Shown piece after piece: positions 1 to 47,666 of a DNA stretch of 64,000 nt. Every line of letters starts with the position of its first letter. Positions within the stretch are counted from its first letter, which is position 1. Origin of the DNA: Anoplolepis gracilipes (lineage: Eukaryota > Arthropoda > Insecta > Hymenoptera > Formicidae); contig NC_132978.1 in NCBI RefSeq assembly GCF_047496725.1, positions 341,501 to 405,500 on the forward strand, in the 5' to 3' direction. A model generated the notes under the pieces. It was not told the origin of the DNA and searched no databases. It saw only the letters and a program-made list of their open reading frames with translations. Made by a program: the position numbers and the translations under genes.

Positions 1-35808
<35,808 letters not shown>

Positions 35809-35922
35809 CCTGCTTGAACCTGCTCGCCATGCAGCCATCCACCCCCATCAGTGCCTACCACATAAGATCACATGAAGATCATCCATAAGTATATATACAC
35901 ATAACACAATGACACGATGAAA

Positions 35923-35953
<31 letters not shown>

Positions 35954-38052
35954 TCTCAATCGATTTTCTCTATTCTAAAATGCACTCTATCTTTTATTCG
36001 TTTTCTCATTCTAAGGCAAATGTAATGTAATATAATGAGGAAGCAGCACAAGAGATAAGAGAAACTTAACTAAAGAAAAACAACTCGTGCAGAATAAAGA
36101 AAAATTTAGAATTGAAAAAATCGATTGTGCATTGCGCGCGACATGTTGCGTGAATACGTTGATATGACACAACATGCTTTCACTTAAACAGAAATATTTT
36201 CACGTCCACAGTTGGGTGAGTTTCTATGGAAAATATTCGACCGACGATGTTAGAAAAGTCATTGTATAAACAAATGTAAATATTGGGCAATTAATGAGTG
36301 TTACATATAGAGTATACATCCTTGAAAAACTGACCTGGATAATTAAATTAAACCATTAGTATGGTATAATTTTGTCTGCACTCAAATATACTCTTGTATA
36401 CGAATTTTTTAATGATAAATATGTTAATTTTTTAATAAATTTGAATATTATCCAAAGAAAAATTTAGTTGTATTGAAAAATGAGTTTTGCTCAGGAATTA
36501 GACATCTCAATCGCTTGCAAACGATTGTGAATGTCAAGGGACAAAGTTAAAGCTGAGAAATTTAATTAAAGATAAGAAACCTAAGTATTAATAGATATAT
36601 AATAAATATTTTGAATCCTTAAAATTTCATTTTTATCTCCTAGAAATTGCATAACTGTCATAACGCTGCAAAATAAAATAGATAAAATATGTTGCGAACG
36701 TTTTCCTTGAAACTCCTTAAAAAGGGCCTTACACATATACACACACACACGCACACGCACACGCGCGTATAATAGAGTACTGGCCAGCCCGAGCTTGAGT
36801 TTGATTCAAAGTTTATACTTTTAATAACTTTACGTCTCTAGTATTACGTCTCTAAGTATTTGTGACGTATTGTAAGAAGAAATTCTTGCAGATGCGCTAG
36901 AGACAATGTCTTTAAGATATATCGCAGTTATAAATTTTATAATAAAATAGATATAAAAAAATATCGCATATATATTTTATGATCGCGCAATCACACATCA
37001 TCCATTTAATCGGCGAATTCGTCGAGATTTTAATGAAGAGGATACAATAAATTAAGTTAAAATTGACAATAAATTTTGGTATAAAACTATGTAAAGTGGT
37101 ATAAGCAATGCAACAAGAGCAAGAAAACAAAGAAACAGACTCTGATCTCGGAAAGGCATGGTACCCCAACATGATTTAGTATTATAGTTTTATTATTAAA
37201 TTAGACGATAAAGAACCGAGACAAGACATCCACACACAGATATACATATATTATTATGTATAAGAATATATATGTTAAATATTAATGCAATGATTACGAT
37301 TTACATTGTTATAAATGAACGTGTATAAAGTTATCTAAGTGATTTCTAAGTTTTAAAGAAAACGGAGGTTTGACCGAGAGATATGCCATTATGACATTTT
37401 AAGTATCGTTAAATTACGACGTAATTATTACATTATGATTATATTCTTTTGATCAGAATTAGATCAAAAACACACAAGAAAAACGAAACATCGTGCATCA
37501 ACAATGTATTTCTTTAAGCTTTATTGTAAAAAAATGTTTTTCATACTCACACAAGAATTATTATCACTGTGAAAACTTTTGCTGCAACGACCATTAACCT
37601 TCAATGATTGGTCGAAAAAAAAGGATCATGATCATTTTTATATAATTTTAAAATTTGATCTTTTTAAACGCACTTTAATGTGCAAACCCACCCACTCTTA
37701 TTAGGCAGCGACACACTTTAGGTTAGAGGGATGTGTTTGTATTTCTTATAATCGCCTTATTTTGTATTTTAAGATCATTTTCTATAGTTCTTACTGATGA
37801 ATGATTTTTTCTTATTTAGTGTACTTTGTTTGTTTTTATCTTTCTACTACACATTTACCAAGCGATATATCAGATTACACCGTTTACAGATAGAAGAATA
37901 GGCCACCATCATGGGATATAGCTATGTGATAAGGACTTAGATCTCTCTGAAACCTGACCTTGGCATTTTTCACCAAGAGTGTATTGAAATCTATCTCGAA
38001 AAATGTAAGAAGCACACATACGCACGCACACACACACACACACAACATATAT

Positions 38053-38250
38053 ATATACACACATACATACATACATACATACATACATACATACATACAT
38101 ACATACATACATACATACATACATACATACATACATACATACATACATACGTACATACATACATACGTACATACGTACATACGTACATACGTACATACGT
38201 ACATACGTACATACGTACATACGTACATACGTACATACGTACATATATAC
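38053..38250 (+). repeat. ACAT array grading into ACATACGT array
   Basis: A CA run and short AT run lead into about 24 ACAT units (about 38058-38152), then an 8-bp higher-order unit ACATACGT repeated about 11 times (to about 38245). The T-to-G change that makes ACGT is fixed in alternate units, so the second half amplified as an octamer. Confidence 0.9.
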
Positions 38251-38929
38251 ACATTGGCAATTGTCATAGTGGCATGAAACATTGATATTTGCATACTATA
38301 TATTATTCTGATTTCAATACAACTCTGCAAATCTCTGTAAGTTAAAAGTATTTTACAGAGCATTGATAAGACCAATGCCTCACACACTGCAAAAATATTT
38401 CGTACTTAATAATATAATTTATGTGTTTCTCTCATACATGGACCATAGAAAACTTACATACAGAGATTTTTCATAAATTCAGTGGCAATTGTTTAAACGA
38501 GTAGAGGACCATACCCTGCAGTTGACTTTATTTAATCGCATATCTTTCATATAAGATAACTACGTGTATAAAGGCACAGAAAATTTTTACTTATTTTGTA
38601 ATCCGATCTGTTGTGTGTTCCCGAAACAGAACTTGCCTATCGAGCAGTAAAATATAAGCAAGGAAAGATTGTGTATATTTAAGAAGATAATATTATTTAC
38701 TGTATTCTTACTTTAATTAACTTTTATGGAACAAGTGGCAATGTATCTTGATCTCTTTTAGTCAGAAATATGTCGCTTTTTATTTGGGGTGAAAAGTGAA
38801 TTTACTATATGGTTGACTGGAGTAGAAAGGAATTTATATTTAATTGATACGTGAATGTTTTTTTTAACTGGCAGCTTTCATATATCTTTTACTTATTGTT
38901 ACCGTTTTTTTTCTTTTTTTTTCGTAAAC

Positions 38930-39086
38930 TTAGTGTTCATTTGAAAGTAACTCTCGGAAATAAAAAAAGGGATACAAAAAATAAATAAGAGAGTAACTCT
39001 CTCTTTTCTTTACTCTTTAATGATATATCCATTTGTATGATTCTTGAGTGTGATTCTCCATAATATTTTTCTCAAATGAACACTAA
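38930..39086. mobile_element. 157-bp element with 15-bp perfect TIR
   Basis: TTAGTGTTCATTTGA (38930-38944) recurs as TCAAATGAACACTAA (39072-39086). A central perfect palindrome AGAGAGTAACTCTCT (about 38987) lets the strand fold further. It lies about 3.1 kb after the sd stop, so it may be within the 3' UTR. Confidence 0.55.
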
Positions 39087-41102
39087 TAGCTAATAGTAAT
39101 TCATCTCATATTGTTTTTTTATTACTTATATTCTTTTGACAACATAAATTGTGATTTTTTGCAAAATCGCTTGCATATAAAATTGGAATTGTAACCACGA
39201 TCACGCTTTATATACTTTTTTCCTCTCTCAATAATATTTTGTTTTAATGTATCTATTGAAAATAAAATATTTTATTTTACAATTTTACAATTTTAGTCAT
39301 TTCAATAAATACATATAACACATGTAATGTTTTTACAACGTTACATCTCTCTGATGAACAAGACAGCGTCTCGTGGTTACATATCAAGTTGCTTAATTGT
39401 ATGTATTGTTATTTTCAAAACTGCGCAATATCTTTGGAAGATACTCATAAGATTTTGATCGTGTAGGTTTTTATTTTGTATGAAAATTTAAAAAAAAGAA
39501 ATGAAATTGAAAAAAAGCACAGACATTAATATTATTGACATTTATGCGTAATAATTTTAAAAGTAAGCGAATTACATTTATAAGAAAAGATTATGAAAAT
39601 ATATATTTATCTATGTCTTCTGTGAAGATAGAAAATAGTACTCTTTCACTCTATATTGATGATATCGAAAATCGAGGCCCGACAAAAAGATACAAAACTA
39701 TGCAGAAGTAGATTAAGAAAAAGAAGAAAAAGAGATAACTTGCACTGTACACAATATATACGATATGATCGATCGATTGATTCAAATTTGTTAAATATCT
39801 TTGTATATATTTACACAAAGACCATGAGAAAATTGTTCAAGTTCCAGCAGTTACATTTCTGTAATAAGTACTCTCGCGAAAGAAAAACTTTTGTTTGCAA
39901 CTCATTATAAATCCAGTTCCACGCTTCGAAACAGTAAACATGCAAAAATTAATATTTTCATAGAGATTTCTTCTATAAGGTTTCTTACAGACATTTTGAT
40001 ATAGGTGAATAGAGTTTGATCAACTTTCATTATCATATTTAATTCTGTATGTTTATATAACAAGGCAGCACTAAACGTTCAATTACAAAGTGTTATATGT
40101 GTATATATTATAAATTATATTTATATACAAAAATTAAGAAACAAAACACTTATTCAAATTGTGGATAATATATTTTATTTGTCTATTTATACATATACAT
40201 ATATTATATTAAGTATACATTTTTGATTAACAATAAGAGAAATATGTACTTCTTATTTTATGAAATATATTTTTCATAATTTTTTTATTATAATCAAAAA
40301 TCATATACAGGAGTTGCCATTTTTATAAAAATGTTCAAATATATCAAAAACATCGCGTTTTTAAAGAAAACTACATTTCAGCATATTTAAAAAAATGGGA
40401 CACTGTATATATGTATTTAACAATTTATAATTAATAATTTTATTTCTTAACATTTTGATCGATAAATATTATGAAAAAGCAAAACAAACTTTTAATTATG
40501 TTTTAAACAATATATTTCTTTTATCTCTATGAAGATATTAACTACAAAAATAATTGGTCATAACTAATTCGAAAAATTAGAGGAATTGCATCTTTTAAAT
40601 TTGAAATTCTTGTATTTATTCATATCCTGGAACTGCCATATCAAAGAATTGAGCTTGATCGTAAAGATGAAATAAAAAATATTGATTGGAGGAAAAAAAA
40701 GGAAATAAGATCTACCTGTATATTATCATAAATGAAACGAAATGAGGATCAAAGTAGTTGTTTTAATGATTAAATGAAAATAAATAAAATGATATATCAT
40801 TAAAATTAGAGGTTTAAAAGTATAATAGAACTCAGTATATATGTACAGTATTTGAAAAACATGTTTATAATTTGTATGGAGAAAATAAATGATTGATATA
40901 AAACGGAATTATATTTTTATTACATTTTTGCTGTTTATCACCGCTTAATTTATGTATATACTTTACCTAAGGTTTTCTCCTTCTCTTTCCCTCTCTTGTC
41001 TCTCAAAATCAAATACTAAATAAAATATTTTTTCATTATTTAAAATAATAAATATACTTTACTAATATCTTATTTTATAAGTGCAAAAATATGTTATATT
41101 AA

Positions 41103-41109
<7 letters not shown>

Positions 41110-41158
<49 letters not shown>
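41110..41158 (+). repeat. (AT)n microsatellite
   Basis: About 24 AT units between sd and the RGS-like gene. Confidence 0.9.
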
Positions 41159-41161
<3 letters not shown>

Positions 41162-41303
41162 AAGTGTACTTACGTAACTTTACTTTCAAAACTTTATATT
41201 TATTTCTATACATTCAGATCTCTTTAAATTTTGTTTTCTCTACTAATAACTGCGCTCCCGCTTTTGCGCTCTTGCCGCTTGCCGTTTTTTCATGGATATA
41301 TAT

Positions 41304-41501
41304 GCAGAGAGAAGCCCGAGAGGGGTCATATATATATATATTTCGTACTTGAGATCCACAATTATGGATCTAGCACGGACTCGAACCAATCGATCGTTTT
41401 ACCGTGGCACTGGAAAGTGGATCTAGTTAGCGCCACTGTACGGCGGGGAAAAAGCGTTCCCTAAAAAACGGCGGCATGACCCCTCGCAGGCTTCTCTCTG
41501 C
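41304..41501. mobile_element. 198-bp inverted-repeat element with tRNA-like box on minus strand
   Basis: 26-bp arms match at 24 positions: GCAGAGAGAAGCC then AGGGGTCAT at 41304-41329, and the inverse at 41476-41501. Inside, the minus strand carries GGTTCGAGTCC (41387-41377), a perfect RNA polymerase III B-box, preceded by an A-box-like TGGCGCTAAC (41435-41426) at close to tRNA spacing. The flanking bases do not form tRNA stems, so this is not a tRNA gene; a tRNA-derived SINE fragment inside or forming part of a TIR element is the likely reading. Confidence 0.5.
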
Positions 41502-41883
41502 TTATATGTACATATATTGTGTACGTCGTACAGTGTACGTATGTCTTGTACTGTGATATGACATTGAAAATTGATAGTTGAACGACCAGAAACATATGTT
41601 TTTGAATCATCGATATTGATAGTCCGCTACACACGAAGGTTATAATAATAAGATATAAATGTAATAATCCCCATATATAATATATAATATTATATACGGA
41701 GATTATTTTTTGTACTATTTTCTTTGTTATTCATTATCATTCTTATTCTTTACTCAAAGAATCAATTAAAGTTGTAATTAATTTCAAACAATTGCTTACT
41801 TACAGGGTATTTTAATCCCAAGGTGAAAAAGGATAATTTAAGAGAAATATTGGTCTACAATTCTCTTGACAGCGTAATGAAAC

Positions 41884-42605
41884 ATGCAAGCTTCATCGTC
41901 GGCTCAAACAATTGGCTGTATTGGAAAATGTACAACTGGTTTAACAACTGAACAGTTAGATCAAATTACAGATAATATAAATAAGACTTTATCTCATCCA
42001 AAAGGTAGACAAATTTTTGAGAGATACCTCCAACGATGCAATCTTTACAACAGTTTGGAGTGTTTGAAGTTGTATAAAACTTGTTCAGAGTTTATTTCTA
42101 AGGAATTGACTCAATCGTAAGTCTCTCACAACTTACACTAATATAAGATTAAAATCATACATTAATACATACATTTGTATATAAAATATAGTATAAAAAT
42201 ATAATTAAATTAAATATTAATAAAGTTTAAGACTAGAGAGATTTTTGCAAAATATACATAGGTATTTACATAAGTAAAAACTATAAATATAAATCAAATA
42301 TATTTTAAAATTAATTTCATATATCAATATTGATATAAATAATTTACAGACAATCAAAGGGCTCTGATTTAAAATCTTTAACTATAGATGTAACGACAGT
42401 GAAGGAAATTGCTGAAGATCTGGATGGTGTGCCACAAATAGATATGGCACTTATGAAACGATTTAATGAGGCCTTAACAAACGAGACTAGAGAAGCATTA
42501 CTTACTGTATTGGAAGATACCAGAGATCGATCGCGAGATCATTTAAGAAATGTACACCAAAGTTTTAAAAAATATATTTCAAAACCATGTCCATTAACGA
42601 AATAA
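41884..42605 (+). CDS. Small RGS-like domain protein, 162 aa
   Basis: Two coding exons, 41884-42116 and 42350-42605 (stop TAA), are joined by a GTAAGT donor and a TTACAG acceptor that rebuild a Ser codon (tc|a). Residues 36-76 read LSHPKGRQIFERYLQRCNLY, NSLECLKLYKTCSEFISKE. This resembles the opening of RGS domains (a start helix, then F..YL, then a helix that in typical RGS proteins contains NLxFWxxC). The helical second half (KEIAEDLDGVPQIDMALMKR ... REALLTVLEDTRDRSRDHLR) fits the rest of a compact helical bundle. The protein is little more than one domain, with no signal peptide or membrane segment. If it is an RGS fold it could act on G-alpha subunits, but key contact residues cannot be judged by eye. 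A TTACAG at about 41809-41814 suggests an upstream non-coding exon. A possible poly(A) signal lies at 42939-42944. Confidence 0.72.
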
Positions 42606-43016
42606 CATTATATTACATAAATATGTCCGAATAAGAGTTTTAGATGTTTTGTTACAATATTTGCACTGCGAAAATCTGTGATGTACGTTTTTATTTTTAT
42701 ATATGATGTATGTATCTCCCATTCACATGCGACTTATATAGTACTTACTGCCCAAAGATTTAATATATTTAATATTCACAGAACATTTAGAATAGAAATG
42801 TTTAAACGTCAGAAAGTAAAGTTATTAAGACTGCAGGGTTAGATTATAAAGTTACACAGAACACAACGCAATTTACGATAATAAGAGCTTTGAATTATTT
42901 AAGATTATTTTTCACAATTATGTAAAATGCAGGAAATCAATAAAACAATATCGCTAACAAGAACGAATCTTCCATGTATCTTTATTTTCTCCTGTCAGTT
43001 AAATTACAATTGACAA

Positions 43017-44015
43017 ATGTCGAGCATCACGCATGTAGAAAGTCCTGAAGGAAAATATATTGCGACAATTAATAAAATACGTGATACCGCTAGAAAATTA
43101 GAAATAAGTTTAAAATATTCGCGAGATTTAGAAGCTATCCGTTTTCTGCGGTATTCTAGTTTGAAATCTCGCGATAAAATTTTAACGGATGATTTAAGGA
43201 AAGCTAAAATACGAAACGAACAGATGTTAAGTAAGTAAAACTTCTAATTTTACTTGCTTTGCTATGTTCTGTTCGAGAGGAAATTTTACTTTTTAGATTT
43301 ATTTCGACAAAGCGTTACGGACGTTCAACTTGGTTCTATTGATATATTACCAGAAGCTTTAAAGAGACAAGTGCAGAGAACGTGGCATCAAAAGTAATTT
43401 CTTCTAATAATATGTATTTTAATTTGTTCTCTTGTATCATTGTTAAATTTTTATGTTATTATAAATTTTTATATTATTATTATATTTTTATATACTTTTA
43501 CATCTTTATGTTATATTACATTTTAGATATGACACTTTGTTATTGCAAAACGACCGTTTGAAGAAGCAAATTAATTCTATGAATTACAAAATGAAAGAAA
43601 AACAGAAAGAGGTTTGTATGTTTAAGTTTTCTTAAATGTCATTGCAAGTATAATTGCAAGTACAACAATACATATAAAATTATCATGAACAGCGAGATAT
43701 CTTTTTTTTTCACTATAATGTCATATTTTTGTAATATGCCTAATATTATAACTTATGCCAAATTAAACATATTTTTATCACGTCACGTGTCACGATTGAC
43801 GATCTCATGATTTAAATTAAATCGTAACTCGCACTCGCATGTGTGATATTTTATTGCAAAATATTTCAACGAATGCTTTAAAACTTACATGTGTACTATA
43901 GGTTGATACTTTGCAACAGAAATTGCTCAACCTCGCTGGAAACATCATCGTAAACTCTGACGAAAATACTGAAAAAATCTGTAGAAAATGCTGGATACTA
44001 ACAAATAAAACCTAA
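43017..44015 (+). CDS. Unrecognised coiled-coil protein, 169 aa
   Basis: Four exons, 43017-43230, 43297-43393, 43527-43611 and 43902-44015, all join in frame with GT/AG sites (donors GTAAGT, GTAATT, GTTTGT). The product is mostly helical and highly charged: an N-terminal helix (IATINKIRDTARKLEISLKY, SRDLEAIRFLRYSSLKSRDK), a middle stretch with QLGSIDILPEALKRQVQRTW, and a heptad-like coiled coil (YDTLLLQNDRLKKQINSMNY KMKEKQKEVDTLQQKLLNLA). It ends NTEKICRKCWILTNKT with a single CxxC, too little for a zinc site on its own. I do not recognise the family. Correct frame across three introns argues strongly for a real gene. The start Met lies only about 75 bp after the probable poly(A) signal of the preceding gene; an AATAAA overlaps the last codons (44004-44009). 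Confidence 0.78.
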
Positions 44016-44631
44016 GAGTTAAAATATGCATTATATAAGTAATTTATATGACTTAAAATTTAAAACTATCGCAAACCTAAAAAAAAATACTAAAAATTAT
44101 TTAAAAAATAAAATTTTTTTGTGAGATAAACTATATGACTAATTTAAAAAAAAAATAAATGTTAAACGAATGCACGTTATTAATGTATTAGAACAGAAAT
44201 GCAATTACGTATAACTTAGGTAAGATTACATCACAATTATAAACTCAGTAAAAAAATAAGACAATTAAGGGGAATTTAGTTACAATCTGATTGCGAAGGT
44301 AGACAAAAGATTTATGGCTTCCCTACATGAATAACATGTTTGCCCGTTCGGTGGCATATGCTGCTAACAGTAAGTAATAGAAAGTTCTTCTTATAAATTG
44401 TAAGTAACTCAATCACTGTGTGTGTGACTCGAATAATATTATTTTTATAAATATATTCTTAAAAAAGTAATTTTTTTCAGATAACAGTGAAACTTAAAAT
44501 ACTACGTATTTTAAGAAATCAAATTGAAGGCTTTAAATTTTTATTTTATTTTAATTAATGAAATTGATTAAAAGTTATTAATTAATCAATTAAAATTTAA
44601 AATTAGTCAATAATTTAAAATCGTAAACAGA

Positions 44632-47046
44632 ATGCAATTTGAAAGATCTAATACAATTATTTTAAATGGACTCAGGCGTCAGAAATTACAGGAATCATTA
44701 AGAATTATCTGTGCTTATTTGTTTATTCCATTTATCCTTATCACTTTGAATTTCTTATACATTTATCGCTGTCTGGTCGAAATCGTTTTAAGAATCCAGT
44801 TTAAAAATAAGTTTGCTGGTCTCTTGAAAGGCACGGATTATATATGGGCCATTGAAGATACTTCTTTATCCGTTATTAATATCTTAATGATCCTAGAGAA
44901 GGTCAAGCAAAACTCGGAAACAATTTTTCTGGAAGATTTCAAGAACCTAGTGAATGATCGCATCGTTTCAAAGGCTGCTGGTACGACGTTTGAAAAATTA
45001 TTTTATCTCCGAAGTCAAAAGTTTGGTTACTACTTTTGGGAGCGAAACGAAGAGATCGATCTGAAAAATAGGATCAGATGGCTGGAATGCGAAAACGCTG
45101 ATTGCGATGGATCTTGCGAGGATGTATCTAGTGAATCGTTTAGGAAAAACTTAGGAAGTATATGCAATAAATCGTTGCCCGATGATCACACAGCCGCCTG
45201 GGAGATTCTTGTCGGGAAACGTTGTCCAAGATCCAGATCTCGCGTCGAAGAAGGCCGTTTATCTCTGGAAGAGTGCTTCAACACCAATGCTTGTAAGATT
45301 CCTATGATATTTCGCGTCCATCATTCTCTGGGCGATGGGGTAGCTCTTCTGAAATTGTTCAAAGCGATTACTGACGAGGACGAAATGAAAATAGAAATCG
45401 AAAATACTATCTCGATTAATCCAAATAAAACAAATTTCAAAGACTTTATTTCGCCATTGCGTAATTCGGAGAACAGTCTCTCAAATAAAACAAGAAATTT
45501 GAATAAGGAAAGTGTACAATCTTATGAAAAGGATATTCTCGCCATATCTATGCCTTACGTGATACTGTCACGAGTATTGAAAGATTTACGAAGCCATCTT
45601 GTTGCATCATTGAAATATTTTAAAACGATCGATTCTATAAAACAGCAACCAAAAATATCCATCAATCATATGTGGTTGAATTTCAAGGATATCTTCTTGA
45701 AACAAGTGTACGAGAAAATTGAAAAAATCATGCGACTGATGATGATTATTCTTTCTGCTCCAAAATGTTTGACTGAGCAGGATGCTCGTAGCATGGACGA
45801 AAAGTACATATCTGTAATATATCAATGTTCGCATATTCTATAAAAATTAATTTTGCTAAAATTTCTAATTTCAAAACTAAGATAAGATTTTATAAAATAA
45901 AATTTCCCAATCAAATTCTATCAATATAAAACTTTTATTCATCATATATGTAATAAAACAAATTCTATATGCAGAATATAAATTGAAACTAAGTTTTATC
46001 TTCTAATAAATATATGTTTTTATAGCTCTCTACATGGTCCGCCACAGACAGGTGAAAAAATAGTATCCTACTGGTTAGAGGATGATGTTGATGAATCACA
46101 AAAGCTTTTAATGAAAGTCCGCGAAATAAGAAAAAGTACAGGTGCCAGATTTGAAGATGTAGTATTGGCAGCTTTCTCTGCTAGTATACACAAGTATCAT
46201 TTACGGGTAAATATATGTGTCAGAATTTTTCTAAGTAACACGCAAGTTCAGAAAATATTTAAATCTACCTAAAATTATACTTATGAAAAATTGAGAAAAA
46301 AATTGTCAATTTTTACCTAATTAAACGATATTTCTTTCTTTATCACATAAACAATGTTTCATCCTTGCAGATTAATAAACCAGTACCCGATTCATTAACA
46401 GCCATTTTACCGTTAAGAATGGCAATGCCTGAAAATATGACGTTGGATAACAATTTTTCAGTTGCTGTTCTACGAATTTGTATTTCCAACGCGAATGGAC
46501 AAAAGTTCAGCGAGCCAAATCAAAATTCTCAATTTTTTAAACGTCTTCAGGATATCACGAAAGAAAATAATAAACTTAGAAAAAGTTCAGACTTATTAAT
46601 TAATTTTTGGATCATGAAATATCTATTCGCGATAATACCTGTGAAAATTTTGAAACTATTTCTTTTAAGTCACAGTACGATGGCGTTCAGTAATATGTGT
46701 GGACCACAAAGAGTTCATATTCTCAATAATTCCTTGAGTAACATTGCCTTCTGGGTACCAAACAGGTATTGCATCACTGCTCTATCTTTTTATTATAATA
46801 AATAAATAAAAACATAAAAATTAATATACTATAGCGATATATAAAAAGATATATAACTTACAATTTATTTTCAGGGATAGAACTGCTCTTGGCTTATCTC
46901 TTTTAACTTACGGAGGCAACTTACATTTAAGTTTAATAGCTGATAAATCGATAATAAGTGATGAGAGCTCTTTTACTAAAATTTTAGAAGATACTGTGTA
47001 CGAAATAGATCATGCATATAATAGTATTATACTGACACGCTTTTGA
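44632..47046 (+). CDS. WS/DGAT-type O-acyltransferase, 639 aa
   Basis: Likely joins acyl-CoA to an alcohol or diacylglycerol (wax ester synthase/diacylglycerol acyltransferase superfamily). Exons are 44632-45803, 46026-46206, 46371-46765 and 46875-47046 (stop TGA). The first donor is GTACAT at 45804, which gives the only frame that continues into exon 2 (SLHGPPQTGEKIVSYWLEDD). The catalytic motif HHxxxDG is present as HHSLGDG at residues 230-236. An N-terminal hydrophobic segment (residues 23-46, IICAYLFIPFILITLNFLYI) should anchor it in the ER. Residues 391-639 look like the WS/DGAT C-terminal domain, with ILPLRMAMP and the late SNMCGPQ, matching the family's SNVPGP-type motif. Insect members of this family are mostly uncharacterised; substrates are unknown. 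A possible poly(A) signal is at 47284-47289. Confidence 0.88.
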
Positions 47047-47331
47047 AATCATCAGATTTTCCAATAGAAACATCCATGGAAATAGGTATATTCTAAGAAA
47101 TTATTTTAAAAAATTTGATCTAGATTTTTGACATATCAATATTTTTAGGTATTGGTGTGTTCTAAGGAAATATAAGCGACTGTTATTGTGGAAACATTTC
47201 ATCTTTTTTACACAAATATATTCTTTTATATAAAAAAATATATTTATGTTAAATATATAAATTATTAATATGGTTAAATGTACAATAAAAGTAATCAAAT
47301 TAAAAAAAATCTATATATATATATGCTTATG

Positions 47332-47430
47332 CCCAGTGAGAAAGAATCTATCGAGTCGACATCGAATTGATGTAAATCGCATCGATTCGATATCAAATTT
47401 ATTTCGATTTGATGATCATTTCTCACTGGG
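47332..47430. mobile_element. 99-bp MITE-like element upstream of ZAD gene
   Basis: Perfect 12-bp inverted ends CCCAGTGAGAAA (47332-47343) and TTTCTCACTGGG (47419-47430) enclose an interior with further inverted TCGAT-rich segments. It sits between the acyltransferase and ZAD zinc-finger genes, about 240 bp before the ZAD ATG. No obvious target duplication. Confidence 0.55.
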
Positions 47431-47666
47431 TGATATTCACTTTTCACTTACAAGTATAGATCCTTTTTTAACCTCTAAATTTTCTAACTTTCGCTATATG
47501 TTACATTACATTTAACGACATAATATCTTCTTTAAAGAGATGCACAATAGTTTTAAATATATTATTCTCTTGCTTTATATAAACGCTTTACATATTTGTC
47601 GAATGACAGTTTTTTTTCGTTAGAATTTCTCCGCAAACTGAATCTAACCTAAAAGATTGTTTACTG

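Larger units (their letters stand above)
35809..41800 (+). other. sd 3' UTR and downstream intergenic DNA
   Basis: About 6 kb without a gene. The first part must be sd 3' UTR, since it follows the TAG stop at 35806. Its end is unclear because AATAAA-type signals are frequent in such AT-rich DNA (for example about 39262 and about 40885). It contains a CA run (35926-35952), the ACAT array (38053-38250), a 157-bp inverted-repeat element (38930-39086), a long AT run (41110-41158) and a 198-bp inverted-repeat element (41304-41501). The ORFs over the ACAT array are simple-sequence artefacts. Confidence 0.6.

Noticed and set aside
37884..38387. 167-codon minus ORF rich in Met-Tyr-Val-Cys
   Set aside because: Translation of the ACAT array; four-base repeats open all frames.
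41341..41445. Possible tRNA gene on the minus strand
   Set aside because: B-box and A-box-like motifs are present, but acceptor and T-stems do not pair; treated as a SINE-like fragment.
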